A stretch of DNA of 64,000 bases, taken from NCBI GenBank assembly GCA_023374025.1, contig SIJG01000011.1, positions 2,362,071 to 2,426,070 on the forward strand, in the 5' to 3' direction. Numbering within the stretch: position 1 is the first letter of the stretch; each line of letters starts with the position of its first letter. The position numbers and the translations under genes were made by a program. The stretch comes from Heterodera schachtii (lineage: Eukaryota > Nematoda > Chromadorea > Rhabditida > Heteroderidae). The notes under the pieces were generated by a model. It made no database searches. It saw nothing but the letters and a program-made list of their open reading frames with translations, and was not told the DNA's origin. Shown in pieces: positions 1 to 8,555 of this stretch.

Positions 1-1258
1 TTATTTAAAGCAATAATAAAATTTGCCATTATAATAAATGAAAATTAATTTAAACAGCACATAGCCAAGTAAATAAATTTAAGCGTTATTTGGAAATTAA
101 TAAAACAACGTATCATAAAGGGCGTTATTTAATCCATAATTATAGTTAAAGTGAATATTCTTCACAACATATTAAAATTTCATTTAAGAGAACTAGGAAA
201 TTAATCTTGTAATTTTAAATGCTTTAAAAGGCACTTAAGTACACCAATAAAATATTCATTTATAAATTTAAAAAACTAAATATGATTAATAATCTCACTA
301 AATAATGAAAATGAAAATTTTAATTAAAATAGCGGAATCACTTAAAAATATAACTAATTAATTAAATTACATCAAAGAAAAAATTAAATAACAACGAACT
401 GATTTAGCTGAAAATTTGGCTTCGTAAATTAACAATTAATGCATGAAGCTAATAAAATAATTACCGGTGGGACGCAATTTAAAATGAATTTTACATTGTT
501 ATAATAATGCATATAAACTAATTTAACTATTGAAAATCACAAGAATGCGGTCACACAATGCTGTATATCTGCAAGAAAAATAATGTTCACATAGGGAGAA
601 TGATAAAACGAAAAAATTAACATGCAAGATTTACGATGTTTTATTAACTTATAAATCTTTCACAAATTTCATGATGAAAAACTAAATAAAAGTGGAATAA
701 TAAAATAAATATGATTATTTCATATAAATTAAGAGAAGTGATATGAATTGACGGATTAATAAAAATTATAATATAAATTTTAAATTAATTTTTTGCTTTT
801 TAATATTTAAATAAATCATTTTTAATGTATGCAAAAATAAAAATGAATAAATTATGTTTTTCCTAAAATATCAATTATTTATCTGAAAAATTTATTTAAT
901 CAAAAAAATTACTGAAAATTCATATTCTAAAATAAAATTAATTGATTAAATAAGATAAAATGAATAAAAGTAACTAAATTAGCCACAGCAAAGAATTTAG
1001 ATTTTTAGTAAATAAATTTAATTAAGTAAATGTTAATAAAGATATTTTAAATAAGAAATTGGTAAATCCAACTCATTGCCTCACAACATTTAATAATCGA
1101 TGCGACTTAAAATATGTATAAAAGTAACCATGATTGACATATAAAAATTGTAGTTGTATTTGAGAAGTTCCTGAGCTCGGCGTCGATGGCGAAACAACGA
1201 GCTTTTAAATCAATAAAATTTGTTAAAATTTTTCTGTGTCCCTGATCACGAATCTGAC
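1..1258. other. AT-rich matrix with one exon-like islet
   Basis: Mostly A/T sequence with no ORF above chance expectation. Positions 2-33 recur almost exactly at 2494-2525, so the left edge carries a direct repeat of the sequence just right of the hAT-like element. The only GC-rich island is 1129-1201, described separately. Confidence 0.5.
1129..1201 (-). other. Exon-like islet, unassigned
   Basis: On the minus strand this 73-nt GC-richer patch follows a TTTAAAAG possible splice acceptor and ends before GTTACT, a weak donor. One frame is open throughout and reads LVVSPSTPSSGTSQIQ and a few more residues, a Ser/Thr/Pro-rich peptide. I do not recognise a family. The plus strand is also open in one frame, so strand is inferred from the local A-over-T bias of the plus strand. 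It could equally be chance. Confidence 0.2.
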
Positions 1259-1266
1259 ATCTTTGG

Positions 1267-2420
1267 CAGGGGTGTGACTTGTCTCAGAAAAGACGAGAGC
1301 GAGAGTTTGGCGAGAGGCGAGAGTCCCCAAAAAGACGAGAGCGAGAGTTTGGCGAGAGGCGAGAGTCCCCAAAAACACGAGAGTTGGCGAGAGGCGAGAG
1401 GACGAGAGGCGAGAGTTTTTCAATTTTTTCTGTAGCCTTATTTTTTTTATTTAAAAAACTTCAAAATCGTATATTAAATTAGGGTCACAGGCCCGGGTAT
1501 TTGGGCAAATACCGGGTCAGGGTATTGCCGGGTCCAGAAAAACCGGGTCAGGGCCCTAGCTTTTAAACCGAGTCAGGTCCTGAAAAATCCAAAAAATCTT
1601 TAAATTTTTTCATGAAAATAAAATAAATATTTTCATGAAAAATATTTATTTTACAAACAAACTTTATTATTTTTTGCCATTCAAACCACCTTTTTTGCGG
1701 TGCGTTTTTTAAAACTTCGGGGACAGTTGGGGTCGGGCGGTGCCTGTAGGCGCCGCCGAAAAAAATTTTGAAAATTGACTTCGGATTTGTTAACAGATTT
1801 TATTCAAAAAATGACCAAAACTTGTTTTTTTAATTTTTTGTTTTTAAATCGATTTTTTGTGGCGCTGTATTTTCAAAAAAACTTTTTTGGAACATTGGGG
1901 GCGGGTGCGGGGTCCTAGGCGCCGCCGGAAAAATTTTGACATTTTGAGTGAGATTTGTTTACAGAATTTGTCAAAAAATGATCAAAGTTTTGGTTAAATT
2001 TGCGGTTTTAGGCTCTTTAAAAAAATAAAAAAACAATAATTTTTAAGTTGAAATATTTTTTATTAATTAAATTTCAATTGAAATAATGTAAAGAAAATAT
2101 AAAAAAATTTATGTTCCGTTGGGGAATTGAACCCAAGAGAAAAATAATGAAAGGCAGAAGGTCTAGCCACCAGACAACATTTGAATTGAGCTATCCAAAA
2201 ATAGAGAAGACATTAAGGAAGGAGAAAAAGATTTATGATTTTTTTCGCGTAAATTTGAAAATTTTTCTGACTGCTCAAAAGTTCAATCTTTAGGGGTGTA
2301 TTTTCAACTCTCGCCTCTCGTCCCAAAAAACGAGAGGCGAGAGACGAGAGGCGAGAGTACCAAAAATGGCGAGAGTTGGCGAGAGGCGAGAGACGAGAGG
2401 CGAGAGTTGTCCCACCCCTG
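1267..2420. mobile_element. hAT-like non-autonomous transposon, GAGAGGCGAGAG ends
   Basis: The ends read CAGGGGTGTGAC and GTCCCACCCCTG (reverse complement CAGGGGTGGGAC), a terminal inverted repeat of hAT type. Perfect 8-bp duplications ATCTTTGG lie at 1259-1266 and 2421-2428. Inside each end are dense copies of CGAGAG/GCGAGAGG: two tandem 42-bp units at 1291-1374 plus partial copies to 1415, and a mirrored cluster at 2307-2410 that includes a small hairpin near 2307-2341. The interior has ACCGGGTCAGG words (1495-1575) and two copies of a GC-rich palindromic module (about 1734-1758 and 1901-1928). No transposase ORF is present. The 60-70 residue frames through the GAGAG repeats are low-complexity by-products. 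Confidence 0.85.
1291..1374 (+). repeat. Two tandem 42-bp GAGAG-rich subterminal units
   Basis: Units 1291-1332 and 1333-1374 are near-identical and begin AGACGAGAGCGAGAG. Reiterated subterminal words are common in hAT elements, where they act as transposase-binding sites; that role is inferred here. Confidence 0.75.
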
Positions 2421-2428
2421 ATCTTTGG

Positions 2429-2790
2429 TTCAATTTAAAGTACAATATTTACTAATTAAGAATAGCAAAAATTATAAAAAAAAACGTTAATCTATTTAAA
2501 GCAATAATAAAATTTGCCATTATAAATCTATAAATTCAATTTAAAAGTTCATTTAAATTACTGATTTCAAGTAAATGAGAAAATAAGATAAATTTAAATT
2601 CAAATTGGCTTGAATATTAAATATATTAATCTTTAAGGCAAATAAGCAGGTGATATTCGAAAATAAAGATAAATATAATTAAATTTCAATTTGTACTAAT
2701 TAAATAATTTAAAACTCGGGTAACTACAAATTTGCCTTCGAGAAAAGGGAAAATCAATTAAATAATAAGTGGCGTAATTTAAATTAGTTA
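2429..2790. other. AT-rich spacer between two elements
   Basis: Contains 2494-2525, the second copy of the direct repeat at 2-33. Otherwise no gene or repeat recognised. Confidence 0.5.
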
Positions 2791-2795
2791 ATTTG

Positions 2796-3367
2796 TGTCG
2801 CGGAATGGACAAAAAATCACTGGAAAGGAAATCTTTCCCTCCGAGGGAATTCTTTCCTTTCCCTGTCCAACGGGGACAGTGTTGAAAAATGCAAGTGCTG
2901 AATTCAATGTCCAAATGTGGACACTGAAATTGAGAGTTCTCTGTAACTCTCTTAATGACCCAACGGGGGTCAAATTAATAGTCTGTAAGAAAGGGCTCCT
3001 GAATGTCCCTTTTACAGATTTAGAGAAGAGCTTTTCTCTTACTCTTTATTCACTTGAACACAAATACAAATTGTGTTAAATCGGAGTGAAGACAATTTCA
3101 CAAGGAATGAGAAGAAGTGAAGAATTGAGTGGAAGTGATGAGAATGAAAATGGAGCGGGCTTTTATACCCTCACAAATCAATGGGGGCGGAGCAAATCAC
3201 GTGAACAAATGCACATACAAAAAATCGATCGATGACTCACAGAGAAAATGAATGCAAAGGGAAAAGGATGACTCATAATTAAAGAAGGGACCGAGAGAAA
3301 ATTGATCAATAAAAAATGAACAAAAACTAATTAAATATTTAATGAATTTATGTCGCTTTCCGCGACA
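2796..3367 (-). repeat. 3' LTR of the BEL/Pao element
   Basis: 572 bp; in element orientation this is the downstream copy. It carries TATAAAA (plus-strand 3161-3167) and AATAAA (plus-strand 3045-3050) on the minus strand. It differs from the other LTR by one extra A in the A-run near 2885-2890 and by TTTAG versus TTGAG near 3020. The frames inside it are not genes. Confidence 0.93.
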
Positions 3368-3380
3368 TTCTCCGGGCCTC
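3368..3380 (-). other. Putative polypurine tract
   Basis: Directly upstream of the 3' LTR in element orientation the minus strand reads GAGGCCCGGAGAA. It is purine-rich but interrupted by CCC, so the assignment rests on position. Confidence 0.45.
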
Positions 3381-3441
3381 GAGGATGGCGACAATTCTGT
3401 TGTCGTCATTCTTTTTGTTGTCGTCATCCATCGGTTTCTTT

Positions 3442-6400
3442 TCACCATCGGTTCACTGGGCGTCGTCGGACCACACGTTGAGGACGGTTCTCCAGATGTC
3501 CATCAGGGGATTGGGCTCGGTAATCGAAATGAATATCGACAGCTCTGCCAAAATGTTCGCCAATTAGAGTGGCTCCTCTACCAAGCTCTCTGCGAAGGTC
3601 CTCATCGACAATACGGCGATCCCGTATTGTCTCATACCAGTGCGATCCATGAGACCGCTCAATCCATGAGCTCAATGGCTCAGTTTGACGATGAACGCGT
3701 GGTTCACGTCGGAGAGGAACTCTCTCCTCCTGGTTTCTTTCTGGGTCGCCAATCTCAAAAAAGCGATCGTTGATGATCTCAGCATTCTCGGGTATGTTCA
3801 CCCGACGAGCCGAGAAGAATGGACCTTCTCGAAAGGGAATAGGCATTTCCCTTATGTCTGATTTGAAAAATATGGTTGGGTGGGAAATCTCCCACCCTTT
3901 TATACGATGATCCATCACGTAAATCACGTGATCAGACTCTGAATCGAAAATTTTCGATGAGTCATTTATGTGAGTCCGTGATGACTCCTGTTTGAAGAAT
4001 TTTTTTGTGGTGGGGAAGATGGGACGTGATTCAGCATAATCACATCCGAAGGATCCTCCCCCCGCCAAGTACAGCATTAATAATACTGTACTCGTTGTAC
4101 CGTAGTCTTTTCGAATTAAAGACCACGTAATAACTTGAAGAATTTCTTTTGGAAATTCATGAATGAGTTTGTGTACATTCTCATGAATGTAACAAAATTC
4201 AGAACAGCAAAGTTCCACTTTCCGAATTTCTTTCGGAATCTTTGCCAAAACACCTTTGTTTGTGCAAATGAATTTACATTTATTGCATTGATCTGTTGGA
4301 TATGCACTTGTTTCTGTTCCCCCCTTAACTGGAAGGAGGAACAAACACGCACAAATTATAATAAAGGCCATTTTTCGCAAAATATGGCGTTCAGAACAAT
4401 ATTGAGGGAATGCCCCTCTTTGTCTTTTTTCTTGAAAGTGAGGCGTTTTTTGAATAACAAAACAAAGTAACAACACTTTGAATTGTATTATTAGCGACGC
4501 AATGATTTTAAGTCCAAAATAAAGAACTCTTAAAATTGAGCTAACCATCAGGCTTATGCTGATGGAAAGACAAAATGCCCACAATAAGGCTATTTGCTCT
4601 GCTTCGCTAGGAAGAATTTCTTCCCATTCGTTGTCCACTCTTTTGATCCGAATGGAAAAAATTGAATGGAACACCTTTCCATTGTTTTTACCTCCACAGA
4701 ATTCCCTTTCTGTGGAAGATAATTTGGGTGAGTTCTGCTCCCCGATATGAGAGTCAGATTTGGAAGACGTCTGGCATGCCTGATCGAAAACAACTGGGTT
4801 TTCGATCATTTTTTGATGGTCACGCCTTTTGACCACGACACGACACATTGTAGAAAGTGCATGTGACTTCTTTGCCACATTTGTCAACCCATTGGTTGAG
4901 TTGCCGTCGAAAGCATGACCTTCAGACGGTTTATCCTCTACTCCAGAGGAAACGTATATTTTTGAATAATTGGTTTTATTTGAACGAGGAGGCTCTCCTC
5001 TCCGTTTGGATGACTGTTTCCTCTGAACAGTCCTCGTTTCCTTTGTCGTTTGGCGAGTGCTCCCTTTTGGAGCATCTCCATAACGACAAATCATGTAGTG
5101 GTGTTTCCTACCACACTTCAAGCATCTCTTTGGAGAATTGCATTGCTGTGCTTTGTGGCCTTTCAAAAGGCAATTGAAACATTTTCTCTGCTTTGCGAGC
5201 CGCCTTCTGCGTGTTCCTGCTGTTGAATATTTGGGACACCGGCATGGAGGGTGTCCCACAGCACCACATAGGGAACAACTTTGTCTTGTCCCTGTTTCTC
5301 GCTGAGAGAATGGCGGTTTTTGCACTGCTAGAAATGATCTGTCGACTTGGGGAGACATCATCCCCACAGAGTCATTTACGTTGTTGGATCGTCCGTTGTT
5401 GGGTCGCCAATGACCCTGACAAAATTGGTTGGGAGGGAAATCTGTTTCTCTCCCTTGGAAATTGTTCCTCTGGATTTGAGGAGGAAAATTTCGGGGTTTT
5501 TCTTCCCCCCGGAAGACTTGTGTACATCTTTGTACTTCTTCCTTCACTTCCACAATGGAAGTGATTGCCTTGCGTAGGTCGGAACAATCAAAAGTTCCAT
5601 CTGAACGCATTTCCTTCTCCACCACCTGAGTGAGGAGATGGTATGGCAATTTGGATTTTATCGTGGAGGACATGAACTTATTTTGTTCATTTTCTCCAAA
5701 ATCCGATAATTGCTGACAAATCCTTTCAATTGACTCTGAGAACTGCCTCAGAGATTGAACAGAATCTGACGGTTTTGGAAGGTGGAGCAACTCTGATTGG
5801 AGTGTCTCCACAATTGACTTCTCATCCCCAAATCTTTTCTTGAGGATTTCTACCACTCGTGGGTAGTTTTCATCTGAAGGCGGGTACAAGTCAATTGCTC
5901 TACGAGCAACTGACTTCTCGGGAAGACATCCCAAGAGATAAATGTGTTTTTTGAAGTCTTCAATCTGAAGACTTTCAACTGAAGTCTCAAAGAGCTTCCA
6001 AAATAAAGGCCATTCTCGGGGCTCACCCGAGAACTTTGGAAGCGAAATGGGCGGCAGCATCACTTCATGCCGCTGCGGAGCCACCACCACTTGTGGCGGG
6101 TTTTGAGCAGGTTGTTGAACCTGTGCAGGGTGAACGACGTCCCCCTGTTCTGAGAGGCCTAAAGCCCCATCAATGGTGTCGACAAGCCCTCGGGCTTGGT
6201 CGGCCCATTCCATGAAGGCTTTTCCTTCAGGTTTGTAGTCCTTGTAGTTCTGCTCTTCTTCCTGAAGAGCAGGACCTTTAACTCGGTGGAAGACTGCCTC
6301 CCACTTGTCATTGTTTTTCTCCAACAATGACACTGCTCTACAGAGATTTTGTCTCTCTGCGAGCAAATCGGTTTTGATTTGCTCAGTCAAATCTTTTGTA

Positions 6401-6480
6401 AGATTTTCCTGAGCCGTCTCAATGTACAATTTGAGACGCTTCACAATCGGCGCGATTGTGATTCGTAAGAGTTCACTCAT
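3442..6480 (-). CDS. gag: Gag polyprotein joined to envelope-like tail
   Basis: A 1012-residue ORF with ATG at 6480, 101 bp inside the 5' LTR. Residues 1-130 are charged and helical. About 145-320 match the DUF1759 capsid-type region of BEL/Pao Gag (LPPISLPKFSGEPREWPLFW). Three zinc knuckles follow: C402-C405-H410-C415, C434-C437-H442-C447 and C453-C456-H461 (or H460)-C465, the last with irregular spacing. Residues 541-571 resemble the start of the BEL/Pao aspartic protease, with VFDQACQ where the catalytic D-x-G/A would lie (D566), then the match stops. No polymerase or integrase follows. Residues 631-676 are strongly hydrophobic; a second hydrophobic stretch at 704-720 looks like a signal peptide, followed by cysteines 732, 735, 739, 758, 759 and 763. 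The tail (820-1012) is charged, Arg-rich and unrecognised. Gag would assemble RNA-containing particles; the tail is envelope-like by position and layout only. The frame is intact from end to end. Confidence 0.9.
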   Translation of the reverse strand: MSELLRITIAPIVKRLKLYIETAQENLTKDLTEQIKTDLLAERQNLCRAVSLLEKNNDKWEAVFHRVKGPALQEEEQNYKDYKPEGKAFMEWADQARGLVDTIDGALGLSEQGDVVHPAQVQQPAQNPPQVVVAPQRHEVMLPPISLPKFSGEPREWPLFWKLFETSVESLQIEDFKKHIYLLGCLPEKSVARRAIDLYPPSDENYPRVVEILKKRFGDEKSIVETLQSELLHLPKPSDSVQSLRQFSESIERICQQLSDFGENEQNKFMSSTIKSKLPYHLLTQVVEKEMRSDGTFDCSDLRKAITSIVEVKEEVQRCTQVFRGEEKPRNFPPQIQRNNFQGRETDFPPNQFCQGHWRPNNGRSNNVNDSVGMMSPQVDRSFLAVQKPPFSQRETGTRQSCSLCGAVGHPPCRCPKYSTAGTRRRRLAKQRKCFNCLLKGHKAQQCNSPKRCLKCGRKHHYMICRYGDAPKGSTRQTTKETRTVQRKQSSKRRGEPPRSNKTNYSKIYVSSGVEDKPSEGHAFDGNSTNGLTNVAKKSHALSTMCRVVVKRRDHQKMIENPVVFDQACQTSSKSDSHIGEQNSPKLSSTEREFCGGKNNGKVFHSIFSIRIKRVDNEWEEILPSEAEQIALLWAFCLSISISLMVSSILRVLYFGLKIIASLIIQFKVLLLCFVIQKTPHFQEKRQRGAFPQYCSERHILRKMAFIIICACLFLLPVKGGTETSAYPTDQCNKCKFICTNKGVLAKIPKEIRKVELCCSEFCYIHENVHKLIHEFPKEILQVITWSLIRKDYGTTSTVLLMLYLAGGGSFGCDYAESRPIFPTTKKFFKQESSRTHINDSSKIFDSESDHVIYVMDHRIKGWEISHPTIFFKSDIREMPIPFREGPFFSARRVNIPENAEIINDRFFEIGDPERNQEERVPLRREPRVHRQTEPLSSWIERSHGSHWYETIRDRRIVDEDLRRELGRGATLIGEHFGRAVDIHFDYRAQSPDGHLENRPQRVVRRRPVNRW

Positions 6481-6557
6481 CTCTTACGAATGTTGGACAA
6501 GCTTTGTTCAAAGCTTGGACTTCTCTCAATTGAGGGGGTAAGCTACGACTGGAGCTT

Positions 6558-6575
6558 GACCCCTACGGGGCTCCA
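6558..6575 (-). other. Putative primer-binding site
   Basis: A few bases inside the 5' LTR the minus strand reads TGGAGCCCCGTAGGGGTC. A PBS should begin TGG, the complement of a tRNA 3' CCA, and lie close to the LTR, as this does. I cannot name the tRNA. The same bases sit in a hairpin (6550-6575, TGGAG and CCCC pairing with GGGG and CTCCA), so the match may also be structural. Confidence 0.5.
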
Positions 6576-6828
6576 ATTTTTGTCGCGGAATGGACAAAAA
6601 ATCACTGGAAAGGAAATCTTTCCCTCCGAGGGAATTCTTTCCTTTCCCTGTCCAACGGGGACAGTGTTGAAAATGCAAGTGCTGAATTCAATGTCCAAAT
6701 GTGGACACTGAAATTGAGAGTTCTCTGTAACTCTCTTAATGACCCAACGGGGGTCAAATTAATAGTCTGTAAGAAAGGGCTCCTGAATGTCCCTTTTACA
6801 GATTGAGAGAAGAGCTTTTCTCTTACTC

Positions 6829-6834
6829 TTTATT
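6829..6834 (-). terminator. LTR polyadenylation signal AATAAA
   Basis: AATAAA on the minus strand downstream of the TATA box. The copy at 3045-3050 in the 3' LTR would be the one used to end the transcript. Confidence 0.55.
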
Positions 6835-6944
6835 CACTTGAACACAAATACAAATTGTGTTAAATCGGAGTGAAGACAATTTCACAAGGAATGAGAAGAA
6901 GTGAAGAATTGAGTGGAAGTGATGAGAATGAAAATGGAGCGGGC

Positions 6945-6951
6945 TTTTATA
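6945..6951 (-). promoter_or_regulatory. TATA box of the 5' LTR
   Basis: TATAAAA on the minus strand in a GC-richer context (GGGTATAAAAGCCCGC). The position in the LTR fits a core promoter driving the Gag ORF. The same box is in the other LTR at 3161-3167. Confidence 0.7.
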
Positions 6952-8307
6952 CCCTCACAAATCAATGGGGGCGGAGCAAATCACGTGAACAAATGCACAT
7001 ACAAAAAATCGATCGATGACTCACAGAGAAAATGAATGCAAAGGGAAAAGGATGACTCATAATTAAAGAAGGGACCGAGAGAAAATTGATCAATAAAAAA
7101 TGAACAAAAACTAATTAAATATTTAATGAATTTATGTCGCTTTCCGCGACAATTTGTTACTAATAATAAAAAAGGATCATTAAAATTATAACCTAAAATT
7201 AAAAAAGGCCAAATATCTACAAAAATATTTTTTTGATTCAATTGGTTGCTTAAGATGATTTTTTAAGACTGATTCAATTTACTTAAAATAATCGACGCAA
7301 AAGTATATTATTTGAAGAACCTATTTAAAAAAAATAAGAATCAACAAAAATAAAAATGAAAGTTCTTTGATCAGTGAATAGATCATTTTAAATAGAGTAA
7401 TGGCATTTAAAAAACTAATGTTGAGTCGATTATAAATCCTTTTAACACCAAAATTAATTTACGCGAATTAATATTTTAATAATTATTTTCAGCAATGATT
7501 GCTAAATAAATTTTAGATCAACTAATGTCATTTTAAAAAGCCAATATTGATTTGATCGAGTGTTATATAATTGAATAATTAATCATTTAACGGATAAACA
7601 ATAAAAAATATGAAAAAAGAAAAACAAAGATAGAATAATTAAAAAGACAAATATTTATAAACTTATACATGAAGAAATGTAAAATAATGGCATAAATACC
7701 AAACTATTTAAAATTAATTTAAAATTAAAGTCAATTAATTCTCATGAAGAATGAAAATATTTCTTGCTAAAATATTGATAATAGAAAAATTAAATTATTT
7801 GCAAATTAAGAATTAATTACCAAAATTATAAATATATTTAAAAGCTTTTAAGAAATTAAATTTCATTTAATATTGCTATTGCACATTTGATATTTATAAT
7901 TTCAAATATGCGCGGGCGCGAAAAATATACTCAAGAATTTATAAAATTGGTAAAAAAAATAATGCTTTGGAGCCGGAAATTCTTAGAAAAATTTCTGGCA
8001 AGATAAATAAAAATAGAAAAAATGGTAAATATGAAGCCATTTTTCTTTCGGTCACTTTTTATAAATCCATGAATAAATTGTTTAAAAAAAGTTTATTAGA
8101 AAAGGAATTAAAAAATTTTGAAAATATCCCTGCTTGGTGCAAGAGTTTTATTCCACCACCAAAATACACTTTGCAAATTGCAATAGATGATATACACAAA
8201 GAATTTTTCATATAGTTTGCTTTAATTGAAACTAAGAAATAATAAAAAAACTATAATTTAAAAAAAAATTGAGAAAAATAAAAATTTAATTAGATTAAAT
8301 AAACAAC

Positions 8308-8331
8308 CTCACTTTTTGTTGGCTCTTCAGC
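8308..8331 (-). other. 24-nt exon-like islet, paired with 37256-37279
   Basis: On the minus strand the islet follows TTAATTGCAG and precedes GTTGTT. The 24 nt read AEEPTKSE. The paralogous islet at 37256-37279 has the same length, follows TAGTAG, precedes GTTGCT and reads AKELTKSD. Equal length, multiple of three and conserved frame are what a small exon predicts. Function unknown. Confidence 0.3.
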
Positions 8332-8530
8332 CTGCAATTAAATGTGCGAGAATTGATACCATCCACTCTTAGCGACCATAATAATAATAAGTTTAAATAA
8401 ATAAAATTAAAAAACAAAGCGAAGAATGTCTTGAAACAGAAATGAAACAGCGAACCTACTTAACAAGTCATTATAAATCTAAAAGTAAATATAGATTATT
8501 TGCACGAAATAGTAAAAAATTAAAAAATAT

Positions 8531-8555
8531 CCTAATTATGGTGCCACAGCCATGC
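8531..8555 (-). other. Exon-like islet, GCGTII copy 1
   Basis: After GGATGTTAG on the minus strand this reads HGCGTIIR. The second copy at 37623-37653 reads PAGCGTIIK, with a silent ATT/ATA change and Arg/Lys exchange. The outer bases GTGCC and GGCAC can pair, so a structured RNA is an alternative. No clear GT donor remains in this copy. Confidence 0.28.

Larger units (their letters stand above)
2796..7151 (-). mobile_element. BEL/Pao LTR retrotransposon lacking pol
   Basis: A complete 4356-bp LTR element read on the minus strand. LTRs lie at 2796-3367 and 6581-7151, both with the inverted ends TGTCGCGGAA and TTCCGCGACA. The 5-bp duplication ATTTG is at 2791-2795 and 7152-7156, the size usual for BEL/Pao. 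Between the LTRs there is one ORF with a DUF1759-type Gag, three zinc knuckles and a short protease-like start. Reverse transcriptase, RNase H and integrase are absent, and the frame runs into an envelope-like membrane region. The LTRs differ by only one substitution and one indel that I can find, so insertion was recent. Mobilisation would need pol enzymes from another copy. Confidence 0.93.
6581..7151 (-). repeat. 5' LTR of the BEL/Pao element
   Basis: 571 bp; the upstream copy in element orientation. Its TATA-like TATAAAA (plus-strand 6945-6951) followed about 110 nt later by AATAAA (plus-strand 6829-6834) gives a sensible U3-R-U5 order for a transcript running leftwards into the ORF that starts at 6480. 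Confidence 0.92.

Noticed and set aside
1220..1482. Frames of 66-71 codons over the GAGAG repeats
   Set aside because: Low-complexity translations of transposon subterminal repeats, overlapping on both strands.
7871..8217. 115-codon open frame as a host gene
   Set aside because: With about 39% each of A and T, stops occur in roughly 9% of codons, so over six frames of 64 kb a frame this long is only mildly surprising; no domain or start context supports it.
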